A DNA stretch of 64,000 bases from Acidobacteriota bacterium (GTDB lineage Bacteria; Acidobacteriota; Vicinamibacteria; Vicinamibacterales; UBA2999): assembly GCA_947465645.1 (NCBI GenBank), contig CANIBQ010000001.1:1-64000 (forward strand), in the 5' to 3' direction. Below the pieces are notes generated by a model, which ran no database searches, was not told where the DNA came from, and worked only from the letters and a program-made list of their open reading frames with translations. Shown here piece after piece: positions 15,162 to 26,559 of this stretch (position 1 is the first letter of the stretch; every line of letters begins with the position of its first letter). Position numbers and translations under genes: made by a program.

Positions 15162-16706
15162 ATGATGCCCCTGTTCGAGTTCTGGCAGTCGCACGCCGCC
15201 GAAGTCTGGCGGCTGCTCGGCCAGCACGTGGCCCTGGTCGTGGTCTCGACCGCCGTTGCCGTGATCATCGGCGTGCCGGTTGGCATCATGGCGGCGCGCC
15301 GCCCTCGGGTGGGCGGTCCGCTCACCGCGGCGGCGAGCATCGCCCAGACGATCCCGAGCCTGGCGCTCTTTGGCTTTCTCCTGCCGCTGCCGCTGATCGG
15401 GGGCATCGGCGCGCGCACCGCGCTCGCGGCGCTGATTCTCTACGCGCTGCTGCCGATCATCCGGACGACGTCCGCGGGCCTCCGCTCGATCGACCCGGCG
15501 ATTCTCGAAGCGGCGGACGCGATGGGCATGACCTCGCGGCAGCGCCTGGTGCGGGTCGAGTTGCCGCTCGCGCTGCCGACGATCATCGCGGGCGTTCGCG
15601 TGGCGGCGGTGATCGGCGTCGGCACCGTGACCATTGCCGCGGCGATCGGCGCGGGTGGACTCGGCGAATACATCTATCGCGGCCTGTCGATGGTGGACGC
15701 GACCGTCATCCTCGCCGGCGCGGTCCCCGTCGCGGCACTGGCGATGGCCGCCGACGGCCTCCTGTTCCTGCTCGAGCGCGCCTGGTCGTGGCGCCGGCGC
15801 CGGGGACGGACGCCGCGGGCGGCGATCGCCGCCGTCCTGCTGGTCTGCGCCGCGGCCACCGCGCTGATTGCGTATCCCCGTGACGCGCGGATCGTCGTCG
15901 GCTCCAAGAACTTCACCGAGCAGGTCATCCTGGGCGAGATGATGGCGCAGGCGATCGAGCGGTATGCCGGACTCCCGGTCGATCGACGCCTGAACCTGGG
16001 CGGCACCTTCATCTGTGACCGCGCGATCCAGACGGGGGACATCGATCTCTACGTCGAGTACAGCGGCACCGCGCTGACGGCGGTGTTCAAGCAGCCGGTC
16101 ACGCGGGACCCCGGCGCGGTGCTCGCCGACATCAGGACGCTCTACGCCAACACCGGCCGCAGCATGCTGAGTCCGCTCGGGTTCAACAACACGTTCGCGA
16201 TCCTGGTTCGCCGCGCGGACGCGGAGGCGCGCGGCCTGACGCGCCTGTCGCAGTTGTCGGCCCACGCGCCCGGGTGGCGCGCCGCGTTTGGCTACGAGTT
16301 CCTGGAACGCGCGGATGGATACCCAGGCCTCGCCGCGGCATACGGCCTGCGTTTCAGCGAGCCCCCGCGGGTCATGGACCTGACGCTGATCTACCGCGCG
16401 CTGGCGGACGGCCAGGTTGACGTGGTCGCCGGCGATACGACCGCCGGGCTGATCGCGGCGCTGGACCTCACAGCCCTGGAGGACGACCGCCAGTACTTTC
16501 CGCCCTACGATGCCGTCCCCGTCGTCCATGCCGCCACGCTGCTGCGCCACCCGGAGATTGGCGCGGCACTCAGCCGCCTCGCCGGCCGTGTGAGCGCCGC
16601 CGAGATGCGCCGGATGAACTTCGCGGTCGACGCCGAGCGCCAGGACCCGGCCGTCGTCGTCCGCGCTTTCCTCGATGCCCTTGACTCAGAAACACAGAGG
16701 CTTTAG
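15162..16706 (+). CDS. Osmoprotectant ABC permease fused to substrate-binding domain
   Basis: This 514-residue protein joins two components of a betaine-type importer. Residues 1 to about 215 form the permease with five to six membrane helices and the coupling loop EAADAMGMTSRQRLVRVELP. After a further helix near residue 235, the OpuAC-type binding domain begins with IVVGSKNFTEQVILGEMMAQ. It contains LNLGGTFICDRAIQTGDIDL and ends near residue 505. The binding domain is therefore tethered on the outer face of the membrane. Permease/binding fusions are known in this transporter class. The ATPase is encoded upstream. The transported solute is inferred from the family only. Confidence 0.88.
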   Translation: MMPLFEFWQSHAAEVWRLLGQHVALVVVSTAVAVIIGVPVGIMAARRPRVGGPLTAAASIAQTIPSLALFGFLLPLPLIGGIGARTALAALILYALLPIIRTTSAGLRSIDPAILEAADAMGMTSRQRLVRVELPLALPTIIAGVRVAAVIGVGTVTIAAAIGAGGLGEYIYRGLSMVDATVILAGAVPVAALAMAADGLLFLLERAWSWRRRRGRTPRAAIAAVLLVCAAATALIAYPRDARIVVGSKNFTEQVILGEMMAQAIERYAGLPVDRRLNLGGTFICDRAIQTGDIDLYVEYSGTALTAVFKQPVTRDPGAVLADIRTLYANTGRSMLSPLGFNNTFAILVRRADAEARGLTRLSQLSAHAPGWRAAFGYEFLERADGYPGLAAAYGLRFSEPPRVMDLTLIYRALADGQVDVVAGDTTAGLIAALDLTALEDDRQYFPPYDAVPVVHAATLLRHPEIGAALSRLAGRVSAAEMRRMNFAVDAERQDPAVVVRAFLDALDSETQRL

Positions 16707-16742
16707 CCGGACCCACAGCGCAGAGTATGATCCTCGGTTGAG

Positions 16743-19496
<2,754 letters not shown>

Positions 19497-19500
19497 CCGT

Positions 19501-19569
19501 CAACTCCCAACCCCGCAACCCCCAACTCCCAATCAGGTTGGGCGTTGTGGGGTTGGGCGTTGGGAGTTG
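19501..19569. repeat. AACTCCC-word inverted repeat between acnA and queG
   Basis: The left arm (19501-19532) is made of CAACTCCC and CAACCCC words; the right arm (19536-19569) of GTTGGG and GGGAGTTG words. Together they form a long imperfect hairpin with a tiny loop. It begins four bases after the acnA stop codon. The last GGGAG (19562-19566) lies at ribosome-binding distance from the queG GTG. Confidence 0.85.
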
Positions 19570-19572
19570 TGA

Positions 19573-20616
19573 GTGCTGACGTCATTCCACATCAAGCAGA
19601 AGGCGCTGGAGCTCGGGTTCGATCTCTGCGGGGTTGCTCCCGTCGAGAGCTTTCCCGAGCTTTTGTTTTTGCGCGAGTGGATCGACCGGGGCTATGCAGG
19701 AGAGATGGCCTGGATGCCGCGTTCGGCCGATCTCCGGGCCGATGTCCGCGCAGTCGTGCCCGGCGCCCGCAGCGTCATCGTCACCGCCACCCTCTACAAC
19801 ACCGCCCCGTCGGACCCCGCTGTTGACCCGGGGCATGGTCACGTTGCCCGCTACGCGTGGGGCGATGACTACCACGACGTTCTCAAGTCGCGGCTCGACG
19901 CGCTGCTGGCCTGGATGCGGGCCGAGTCGCCGGAGCCGTTCCAGGCGTGCGCCTACGTCGATACCGGGCCGGTCCAGGAACGGGTCTATGCGCAGTACGC
20001 AGGCCTGGGATGGATCGGCAAGAACACCTGCCTGATCAATCCCGAGCTCGGCTCCTGGCTGTTCCTATCGGAGATCATCTGCACGCTGCCGATCGAAACC
20101 GATGCGCAGGGGCTCGAGCAGTGCGGGTCGTGCACCCGGTGCCTCGACGCGTGCCCGACCGGCGCGCTGGTCGAATCCGGTGTGCTCGACTCGACCAGGT
20201 GCCTGTCGTACCTCACCATCGAGTTGAAGGCGGGCATCCCGGAAGAGCACCGCGCCGCTCTTGGCACCCATGTCTACGGCTGCGACATCTGCCAGGACGT
20301 CTGCCCCTACAACCAGGTGCCGCCGCAATCGGATGACCCTGCATGGCAGCCGCGGCCCGGCCTCGAGAGGCCGCGGTTGGCGGATCTGTGGCGGCGTTCA
20401 GACGCGGACCTTCGAGCTCTGGTGAAGGGCGGTGCGATGACGCGCGCGAAGCTGACCGGCCTGCGGCGCAACCTCGCGGTCGCGATCGGCAACAGCGGCG
20501 ATGCGGATGCGCGCGCCGCGCTCGATGAATCAACCGCCGGGCGGCCCTCCGCCGATGACCCGATGGTGCAGGAGCACGTGCAATGGGCACGGACAAGGTC
20601 AAAGGTCATAGGGTAA
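19573..20616 (+). CDS. queG: Epoxyqueuosine reductase
   Basis: QueG reduces epoxyqueuosine to queuosine in tRNA using cobalamin and two [4Fe-4S] clusters. The 347-residue protein begins with GTG and has the N-terminal FDLCGVAPVE segment, the GWIGKNTCLINPELGSW motif, and ferredoxin-like CGSCTRCLDACPTGA and CDICQDVCPYN motifs. After these comes a HEAT-like tail with LRRNLAVAIGNSGDADAR. The last residues (SKVIG) are encoded by the left arm of an inverted repeat, so the C-terminus may have been altered by that element. The only plausible ribosome-binding site lies in the preceding repeat. Confidence 0.93.
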   Translation: MLTSFHIKQKALELGFDLCGVAPVESFPELLFLREWIDRGYAGEMAWMPRSADLRADVRAVVPGARSVIVTATLYNTAPSDPAVDPGHGHVARYAWGDDYHDVLKSRLDALLAWMRAESPEPFQACAYVDTGPVQERVYAQYAGLGWIGKNTCLINPELGSWLFLSEIICTLPIETDAQGLEQCGSCTRCLDACPTGALVESGVLDSTRCLSYLTIELKAGIPEEHRAALGTHVYGCDICQDVCPYNQVPPQSDDPAWQPRPGLERPRLADLWRRSDADLRALVKGGAMTRAKLTGLRRNLAVAIGNSGDADARAALDESTAGRPSADDPMVQEHVQWARTRSKVIG

Positions 20617-20655
20617 AGGTCAAAGGTACCTTTGACCTTTGCCCTTTGACCTAGC
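20593..20655. repeat. AAGGTCA-word inverted repeat overlapping the queG 3' end
   Basis: The core at 20615-20640 is a perfect 26-bp palindrome of AAAGGTC and GACCTTT words. Further copies flank it on both sides (20593-20610 and 20641-20653). The queG stop codon lies in the left arm, and the start of the next gene is 12 bp beyond the right end. Confidence 0.88.
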
Positions 20656-20666
20656 ATGATCACCCC

Positions 20667-21218
20667 ATGTCCGGCGATGCTGCTCCTATCCTCCTGCTCT
20701 CGATGCCCCAGATGGCGGACCCGAACTTCGCCCGAACGGTCGTGCTGCTATGCGACTACACCGACCAGGGTGCGTTCGGGCTCGTGGTCAACCGCCAGAT
20801 GACCGAGCCCGCCTGGACGGTCGTCAAGACCGAGCCGCCCGTGCGCGTCGATCCGGATCTGCGCTTGTGGGTCGGCGGACCCGTTGATCCGCAGCGCACG
20901 TGGGTGCTGATGTCCAATGCGCAGGGCCCCGACGAAGAGCAACGGGAGGTGTGTCCCGGCGTGCTGCTGTCGGTCTCGCACGAGCTGACGCTGCAGCTCC
21001 TGCAGACGCCGCCCTCGACGCACGCGCGGGTGATGATCGGCTACGCCGGCTGGGGGCCGGGTCAGCTCGACAAGGAAATCGCCTCCTCCTCATGGCTGAC
21101 GCTCGACGTGGATCCGGCGCTGATCTTCGGCATCGAGCCGGAGCAGATGTGGGAAGCGGCGATCCGGCGCCTCGGCGCCGATCCGGCCGCGCTGCAGACG
21201 AGCGCGGGAGTGCACTGA
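20667..21218 (+). CDS. AlgH/YqgE family protein (DUF179)
   Basis: This 183-residue protein belongs to the YqgE/AlgH family. It shows ILLLSMPQMADPNFARTVVL near the N-terminus, GAFGLVVNRQM, LWVGGPVDPQRTWVL, and GYAGWGPGQLDKEI with WLTLDVDPALIFG towards the end. The structure is known to be a compact alpha/beta fold; the biochemical function is unsettled (initially proposed as a transcriptional regulator of alginate genes). Its stop overlaps the next start by one base. Confidence 0.93.
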   Translation: MSGDAAPILLLSMPQMADPNFARTVVLLCDYTDQGAFGLVVNRQMTEPAWTVVKTEPPVRVDPDLRLWVGGPVDPQRTWVLMSNAQGPDEEQREVCPGVLLSVSHELTLQLLQTPPSTHARVMIGYAGWGPGQLDKEIASSSWLTLDVDPALIFGIEPEQMWEAAIRRLGADPAALQTSAGVH

Positions 21219-22912
21219 TGCGCCCTCTCCTGATATTGCTGGCTGCCGTAGCCCTGGCCGGTTGCCGGGGAGCCCAGCCCGCGCCACCCGCCGCCCAGAC
21301 ACCGAACGATCCGATGCTGCAGAACCTCACGACGATGACCGCGCGGTTCGCGCCGGTCGACCTCACCGCCGATACCTCCACGCTGCCGCCCAACGAGCGG
21401 CAGGCACTCGCGAAGCTGGTCGAGGCCGCCAAGGTGTTCGACAGCCTCTACCTGCGCCAGGTCTGGTCGGGCAACCAGGCGATGCTGCTCGACCTGATGC
21501 GCGACACGTCCGACCTCGGCCGGGCGCGCCTGCGTTACTTCGTCATCAACAAGGGGCCCTGGTCGCGGCTGGATCACAACGAACCGTTCGTGGCCGGTGC
21601 GCCGCCGAAGCCGCCGCAGGCGAATTTCTATCCGGCTGGCGCGACCAAAGAGGACGTCGAGGCGTGGCTCAAGACGCTGTCGCCTGCCGAGCGCACCCGC
21701 GCGACGGGATTCTTCACCACCATTCGCCGCGGCCCCGACGGCCGGTTCATCGCCGTGCCCTACAGCCTCGAGTACCAGGGAGAGGTCGCGCTGGTCGCCT
21801 CCCTCCTGCGCGAGGCCGCTGCGCTGACGCAGCAGCCGACGCTCAAGGTGTTCCTCGAGAAGCGCGCCGACGCGCTCCTGAGCAACGACTACTACGACAG
21901 CGACGTCGCGTGGATGGAGCTCGACGCGAGCATCGAGCCGACCATTGGTCCCTACGAGGTCTACGAGGACGAGTGGTTCAACTACAAGGCGGCCTTCGAG
22001 GCGTTCATCACCGTGCGGGATGACGTCGAGACCAACAAGCTGGCGAGCCTGGGCGCCGAGCTGCAGGACATCGAGAACAACCTGCCGATCGATCCGAAGT
22101 ACCGCAACCCGAAGCTTGGCGCGCTGGCGCCGATCCGCGTCGTCAACACCCTCTTTTCCTCCGGCGAGGCCAACCGGGGCGTGCAGACCGCGGCGTTCAA
22201 CCTGCCCAACGACGAGCGCGTGATCAAGGAAAAGGGCAGCAAGCGCGTGATGCTCAAGAACAACCAGGAGGCGAAGTTCCGCATGGTGCTGCAGCCGATC
22301 GCGAAAGTCGCGCTTTCGGCCGCCGACCAGGGCAACGTCGCCTTCGACGCGTTCTTCACCCACATCCTGATGCACGAGCTGATGCACGGCCTCGGGCCGC
22401 ACGACATCAGCGTCGGCGGCCGCGCGTCAACGGTGCGGGGGGAGCTGAAGGACACCTACAGCGCCATCGAGGAGGCCAAGGCCGACATCTCCGGCCTGTT
22501 CGCGCTGCAGTTCCTCGTCGACAAGGGAAAGCTCGACAAGAAATACGAGCAGACGATGTACACCACCTACCTGGCGTCGATGTTCAGGTCGATCCGGTTC
22601 GGGATCAACGAGGCGCACGGCCGCGGCGTGGCGATGCAGCTCAATTACTTCCTCGACCATGGCGGTGTCACGGTCAACGCGGACGGCACGTTCGCGATCA
22701 ACCCCGCGGCCATCAAGCAGAACGTCATCGATCTCACGCGGGATCTGATGACGCTCGAAGCGGTGGGCGGCTACAATGACGCCAAAAAGATGATCGAGAC
22801 GCTCGCCGTCAACCGCCCGCCCACGCAAACCGTGCTGGATCGGTTAAAGGACGTGCCCGTGGATATCGAGCCGCGCTTCGTGACCGCCGATCAACTGCTG
22901 TCGCAGAAATAA
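21218..22912 (+). CDS. M49-like zinc hydrolase lipoprotein
   Basis: This 564-residue protein begins with a lipoprotein signal peptide with lipobox LAGC. The C-terminal half carries HELMHGLGPH (HExxH) and, about 30 residues on, the helix AIEEAKADISGL whose Glu and Asp would complete a zinc site. The pattern resembles dipeptidyl-peptidase III (M49) relatives, in which the motif is HExxGH; here the spacing is the shorter HExxH form. No nudix domain is seen. It is probably anchored in the periplasm. The substrate is unknown. It overlaps the AlgH-type gene by one base. Confidence 0.75.
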   Translation: MRPLLILLAAVALAGCRGAQPAPPAAQTPNDPMLQNLTTMTARFAPVDLTADTSTLPPNERQALAKLVEAAKVFDSLYLRQVWSGNQAMLLDLMRDTSDLGRARLRYFVINKGPWSRLDHNEPFVAGAPPKPPQANFYPAGATKEDVEAWLKTLSPAERTRATGFFTTIRRGPDGRFIAVPYSLEYQGEVALVASLLREAAALTQQPTLKVFLEKRADALLSNDYYDSDVAWMELDASIEPTIGPYEVYEDEWFNYKAAFEAFITVRDDVETNKLASLGAELQDIENNLPIDPKYRNPKLGALAPIRVVNTLFSSGEANRGVQTAAFNLPNDERVIKEKGSKRVMLKNNQEAKFRMVLQPIAKVALSAADQGNVAFDAFFTHILMHELMHGLGPHDISVGGRASTVRGELKDTYSAIEEAKADISGLFALQFLVDKGKLDKKYEQTMYTTYLASMFRSIRFGINEAHGRGVAMQLNYFLDHGGVTVNADGTFAINPAAIKQNVIDLTRDLMTLEAVGGYNDAKKMIETLAVNRPPTQTVLDRLKDVPVDIEPRFVTADQLLSQK

Positions 22913-22923
22913 TCACCGTGTAG

Positions 22924-22944
22924 GGCGGGTCCTGTGGACCCGCC
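22924..22944. repeat. GGCGGGTCC hairpin, no T-run
   Basis: GGCGGGTCC and GGACCCGCC pair across a 3-nt loop, 12 bp after one gene and 12 bp before the next ATG. The same stem occurs at 26532-26553, where a T-run follows. Here it lacks the T-run and may be a dispersed repeat or attenuator. Confidence 0.6.
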
Positions 22945-22956
22945 GGGAGAGACGTC

Positions 22957-25050
22957 ATGAGAAGGTCCCGCACGCCCTGGGCGGCGCTCGTCGTGTGTGC
23001 GCTGTTGACCGCTGCCGCGATCGGCACCTCCGCCCAGAACCGGGCAGCGTCTGCACCGACGTCTGCACCGACGTCTGCAACGACGGCCCAGACGGCGGCC
23101 GCGAGCATCGGCGCCGCGACCGACTGGCGCACCTGGGGTGGCGATCTTCGCGCCACGCGCTACGCCCCCTTCGACCAGATCAACAAGGACAATTTCGCGA
23201 AGCTCGAGGTCGCGTGGCGGTTCAAGACCGACGCGCTCGGGCCGTTTCCCGAGTTCAACCTCCAGTCGACGCCGCTGATGGTGGGCGGCGTGCTGTACAC
23301 CACCGCCGGCACCCGCCGCGCCGTCGTCGCGCTCAACGCGGCGTCCGGCGAGATGCTGTGGATGCACCGTGAAGACGAGGGGAAGCGCGGCGAAGCGGCG
23401 CCGCGGCGGCTCTCGGGGCGCGGGCTGGCGTACTGGACCGACGGCCGCGAGCAGCGGATCATCTACGTCACGCCGGGCTACCAGATGGTCGCGCTCGACG
23501 CGAAAACCGGCAACCGTGTCCCGGGGTTCGGCAAGAACGGCATCGTCGATCTGAAGCTCGAGATCGACCAGGAGATGGACCTGCTGACCGGGGAGATCGG
23601 CCTTCATGCCGCTCCCGTCATCTCGTCGGATGTGGTCGTGATCGGCGCGGCGCACCTGCCGGGCAGCATTCCCAAGAGCTATCGCAGCGAGAAGGGCTAC
23701 GTGCGCGGTTTTGACGTGCGCACCGGCAAGCGCCTCTGGATCTTCCACACGATTCCCAAGCCCGGCCAACCGGGCTCGGAAACGTGGGAGGGAGATTCGC
23801 TCAACAACACCGGGCACGGCGGCGTCTGGGCGCAGATGAGCATCGACGAGGAGCTCGGGCTCGTCTACCTGCCGGTGGAGCTGCCCACCGGCGACTACTA
23901 CGGCGGTCACCGGCCTGGTGACGGCCTCTACGGCGAGAGCATCGTCGCCGTGGAGCTGAAGACGGGAAAGCGCCGCTGGCACTACCAGCTCGTGCATCAC
24001 GGCCTCTGGGATTTCGACATCCCGACCGCGCCGATCCTTGCGGACATCACGGTAGACGGCCGGCGGATCAAGGCGCTGGCGCAGCCGACCAAGCAGGGAT
24101 GGGTCTACGTGCTCGATCGCACCAACGGCCAGCCGGTGTGGCCGATCCCCGAGCGCCCGGTCGAGCAGTCAACCGTGCCGGGTGAGAAGTCGAGCCCGAC
24201 GCAGCCGTTCGTGAGCAAGCCGCCGGCGTTCGACCGGCAGGGTGTGGCGATCGACGACCTGATCGACTTCACGCCGGAGCTGCGCGCGGAGGCCGTGAAG
24301 TTCGTCTCGCGCTACAAGATCGGCCCGCTGTTCACGCCGCCAGTCGTGAGCAACTGGGACGGACCGCTGGGCACGTTGATGATGCCGTCGACGACCGGCG
24401 GGGCTAACTGGGAGGGCGGTTCGCTCGACCCTGAGACCAACTACCTGTATATCTACTCGGCCACCCAGGTGTCGAACCTCAGCTTCCTCGAATCCGGGAC
24501 GCGCTCCGAGATGCGCTACGTGCGCGGGATGGCGTGGGACCCCAAGGGACCGGCGCCGAATCTCCCCGCGGCGGGCGTGGCCGGTGGCGACGCGTCACCG
24601 GTCGTGACGATCCAAGGATTGCCAATCGTCAAGCCGCCTTACGGCCGGATCACCGCGATCGATCTCAACAAGGGCGAGATCGTCTGGCAGATCGCGCATG
24701 GCGAGACGCCGGACAACGTCCGCAACCATCCGGCGCTCAAGGGCCTGACGATCCCGAGGACAGGGCGCGTCGGGCGCACCGGCACGCTCACCACCAAGAC
24801 GCTGGTGATCGCCGGTGAAGGCGGGTTCTTCACCACCCCCTCGGGCCAGCGCGGGGCGATGCTCCGCGCCTACGACAAGGCGACCGGGAACGAGGTCGGC
24901 GAAGTCTTCATGCCGGCACCGCAGACCGGGTCCCCGATGACCTACATGCTCGACGGACGGCAGTACCTGATCGTGCCGATCAGCGGCGGCGGATACAGCG
25001 GCGAGTTCGTGGCCTACAGGGCGCCGCGCCAGGCGCCGACGACCAATTGA
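22957..25050 (+). CDS. PQQ-dependent dehydrogenase (quinoprotein, propeller)
   Basis: This 697-residue secreted enzyme is of the membrane-type glucose/alcohol quinoprotein class. A signal peptide is followed by a Thr/Ser/Ala spacer that includes a 12-nt triplicated codon unit (23049-23085). The eight-bladed propeller starts with WRTWGGDLRATRYAPFDQIN. Other blade motifs are LQSTPLMVGGVLYTTAGTR, HHGLWDFDIPTAP and KQGWVYVLDRTNGQPVWPI. No cytochrome domain or N-terminal membrane helices are present, so it should be a soluble periplasmic enzyme. The substrate cannot be told from sequence. Its stop overlaps the following start by one base. Confidence 0.9.
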   Translation: MRRSRTPWAALVVCALLTAAAIGTSAQNRAASAPTSAPTSATTAQTAAASIGAATDWRTWGGDLRATRYAPFDQINKDNFAKLEVAWRFKTDALGPFPEFNLQSTPLMVGGVLYTTAGTRRAVVALNAASGEMLWMHREDEGKRGEAAPRRLSGRGLAYWTDGREQRIIYVTPGYQMVALDAKTGNRVPGFGKNGIVDLKLEIDQEMDLLTGEIGLHAAPVISSDVVVIGAAHLPGSIPKSYRSEKGYVRGFDVRTGKRLWIFHTIPKPGQPGSETWEGDSLNNTGHGGVWAQMSIDEELGLVYLPVELPTGDYYGGHRPGDGLYGESIVAVELKTGKRRWHYQLVHHGLWDFDIPTAPILADITVDGRRIKALAQPTKQGWVYVLDRTNGQPVWPIPERPVEQSTVPGEKSSPTQPFVSKPPAFDRQGVAIDDLIDFTPELRAEAVKFVSRYKIGPLFTPPVVSNWDGPLGTLMMPSTTGGANWEGGSLDPETNYLYIYSATQVSNLSFLESGTRSEMRYVRGMAWDPKGPAPNLPAAGVAGGDASPVVTIQGLPIVKPPYGRITAIDLNKGEIVWQIAHGETPDNVRNHPALKGLTIPRTGRVGRTGTLTTKTLVIAGEGGFFTTPSGQRGAMLRAYDKATGNEVGEVFMPAPQTGSPMTYMLDGRQYLIVPISGGGYSGEFVAYRAPRQAPTTN

Positions 25051-25964
25051 TGCGGCGAGTACTGCTGGCGGCGGCGGTCGCAGCGCTGGCGATTCCGCTT
25101 GCCGTGGTTTCGATCGGGGCACAGAAACCGCAGACGAGCCTCGCCGGCGTCGTTGACGTGCACGCGCACTCGCATCCCGACAGCATCGAGCGCTCGATTG
25201 ACGCCATCGCGCTGGCCAGGCTGGCGCGCGAGAGCGGGATGCGCGGCATCGTCCTCAAGAATCACAACGAGCCGACGGCATCGCTGGCGTATGTCGTGCG
25301 CAAAGAGGTGCCGGGCATCGAGGTATTCGGCGGGATCGTGCTCAACCGCGCGGTCGGCGGCATCAACCCCGCGGCAGTCGAACAGATGGCGCGCGTCGCC
25401 GGGGGCTGGGGCCGGGTGGTGTGGCTGCCGACCGCCGAATCCGAGAACCAGGTGCGGTTCGAGAAGGCCGACCGCCCCTTTGTCCCGATCGCGCGCGGTG
25501 GCCAGCTGTTGCCGGAAACGCGCGAGGTCCTGCGGATCGTCGCGGCGCGCGGCCTGACGCTCGCGACCGGCCACTCGTCTCCCGAGGAAAGCCTGCTGGT
25601 GATCCGCGAAGCCAGGGCCGCCGGCGTCCAGCGTATCGTCGTCACCCACCCGCGTTTTCCGTCGATCAGGATGTCGGTCGAGCAGATGAAGCAGGCGGCG
25701 TCACAGGGGGCGTTCCTGGAGCTGGTCTACGGCGGCGTGGTGCAGGTTCCGCCGACCGCCACGCTCGAGGACTACGTCGCCACCGTGCGGGCGGTGGGGC
25801 CGGCTCACGTCATCCTGTCGAGCGACCTCGGGCAGCCCGGGCGGCCGCTTCACCCGGATGGCCTGCGCCAGTTCATGGATCGGATGGGCGAGCAGGGGTT
25901 CGCCCCGGACGCGCTCGCGCTGATGATGAAGACCAACCCGGCAAGGCTCCTCGGCCTCCAATAG
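25050..25964 (+). CDS. DUF6282-type amidohydrolase-like protein, exported
   Basis: This 304-residue protein has a signal peptide ending near IGAQK. The mature part is a predicted TIM-barrel metal-dependent hydrolase with DVHAHSHPD as first metal motif, GIVLKNHNEP, TGHSSPEESL, VVTHPRFPS and ILSSDLGQPGRP. These match the amidohydrolase superfamily and the DUF6282 family in particular. The substrate is unknown. It is translationally coupled to the PQQ dehydrogenase (ATGA overlap), suggesting that the two act on the same periplasmic substrate chain. Confidence 0.75.
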   Translation: MRRVLLAAAVAALAIPLAVVSIGAQKPQTSLAGVVDVHAHSHPDSIERSIDAIALARLARESGMRGIVLKNHNEPTASLAYVVRKEVPGIEVFGGIVLNRAVGGINPAAVEQMARVAGGWGRVVWLPTAESENQVRFEKADRPFVPIARGGQLLPETREVLRIVAARGLTLATGHSSPEESLLVIREARAAGVQRIVVTHPRFPSIRMSVEQMKQAASQGAFLELVYGGVVQVPPTATLEDYVATVRAVGPAHVILSSDLGQPGRPLHPDGLRQFMDRMGEQGFAPDALALMMKTNPARLLGLQ

Positions 25965-26108
25965 CAGGTTGACGAGACGTTGTTGCCCGGGATCGTGTAG
26001 TTTATTGGGTAATATTCGAGCTGAATTCTGACAAAGAATTCAGAGACTCTTCAGTCGCGCGTGCATCAGGGTTCGGTTACTATCCTGTCAAGATTTTTGG
26101 GAGGAACT
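25965..26108 (+). promoter_or_regulatory. AT-rich leader with a perfect inverted repeat
   Basis: This 144-bp gap is far richer in A/T than its surroundings. It contains a perfect 8-bp inverted repeat, CTGAATTC (26021-26028) and GAATTCAG (26036-26043), with a 7-nt spacer. A TTGACG (25969) and several TATT/TAATAT hexamers are present, but no pair has ideal 17-bp spacing. It probably holds the promoter of the DUF6152 gene and possibly an operator. Confidence 0.45.
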
Positions 26109-26507
26109 ATGAAGCGTTTGCTGGTTGTTCTGATCGTGGCTGGAGCGTTCGTGATCGGGGCGCGCGCGTCGGCGCATCATTCGTTCGCCGCGACATACCT
26201 GGAAGACCAGAGCGTGACGATCGAAGGGGAGCTGGTGCAGTTCCTGTTCCGCAACCCCCATTCCTTCGTGCACGTGATGGTGAAGGAGAAGGACGGTTCG
26301 ATGGTGCGCTACGCCGTCGAGTGGGGCGGCGCCGGCCAGCTTGGCGGGCAGGGTGTCACCCGTGAAACCCTGAAGCCCGGTGACGTCGTCGTCATCAGTG
26401 GCAGCCCGGGCCGCAACCCGGCCGACCATCGCGTTCGCATGGTCAGCCTGCGGCGCCCGAAGGACGGATTCGGCTGGGGCGGCAAGCCCGGCGAAGTCGT
26501 CGACTAG
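26109..26507 (+). CDS. DUF6152 family exported protein
   Basis: This 132-residue protein has a signal peptide ending at ARASA. The mature part starts HHSFAATYLEDQSVTIEGEL, the hallmark of DUF6152 family proteins, with RNPHSFVHV, VEWGGAGQLGGQGV and GRNPADHRVRMVSL after it. The fold is probably a small OB-like beta barrel; the HH pair directly after cleavage could bind metal. Function unknown. The ATG at 26109 follows a strong GGGAGGAAC ribosome-binding site, which rules out an upstream in-frame ATG at 26061. Confidence 0.85.
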   Translation: MKRLLVVLIVAGAFVIGARASAHHSFAATYLEDQSVTIEGELVQFLFRNPHSFVHVMVKEKDGSMVRYAVEWGGAGQLGGQGVTRETLKPGDVVVISGSPGRNPADHRVRMVSLRRPKDGFGWGGKPGEVVD

Positions 26508-26531
26508 TTTTTTGTTGTAGCGTGAACGTAG

Positions 26532-26559
26532 GGCGGGTCCTCCTGGACCCGCCTTTTTT
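26532..26559 (+). terminator. Rho-independent terminator between convergent genes
   Basis: Stem GGCGGGTCC/GGACCCGCC with a TCCT loop, followed by six T residues. It ends the DUF6152 gene. The leftward gene beyond it has its stop codon inside the T-run. Confidence 0.88.

Noticed and set aside
14361..16550. Long open minus-strand frame opposite the ABC transporter genes
   Set aside because: High GC leaves few stops. The frame is Arg/Asp/Gly-rich without domains and lies antisense to clearly recognised genes.
23049..23085. 12-nt triplicated unit at the start of the PQQ dehydrogenase
   Set aside because: Simple codon-level duplication in a disordered spacer after the signal peptide; not related to the inverted word repeats.
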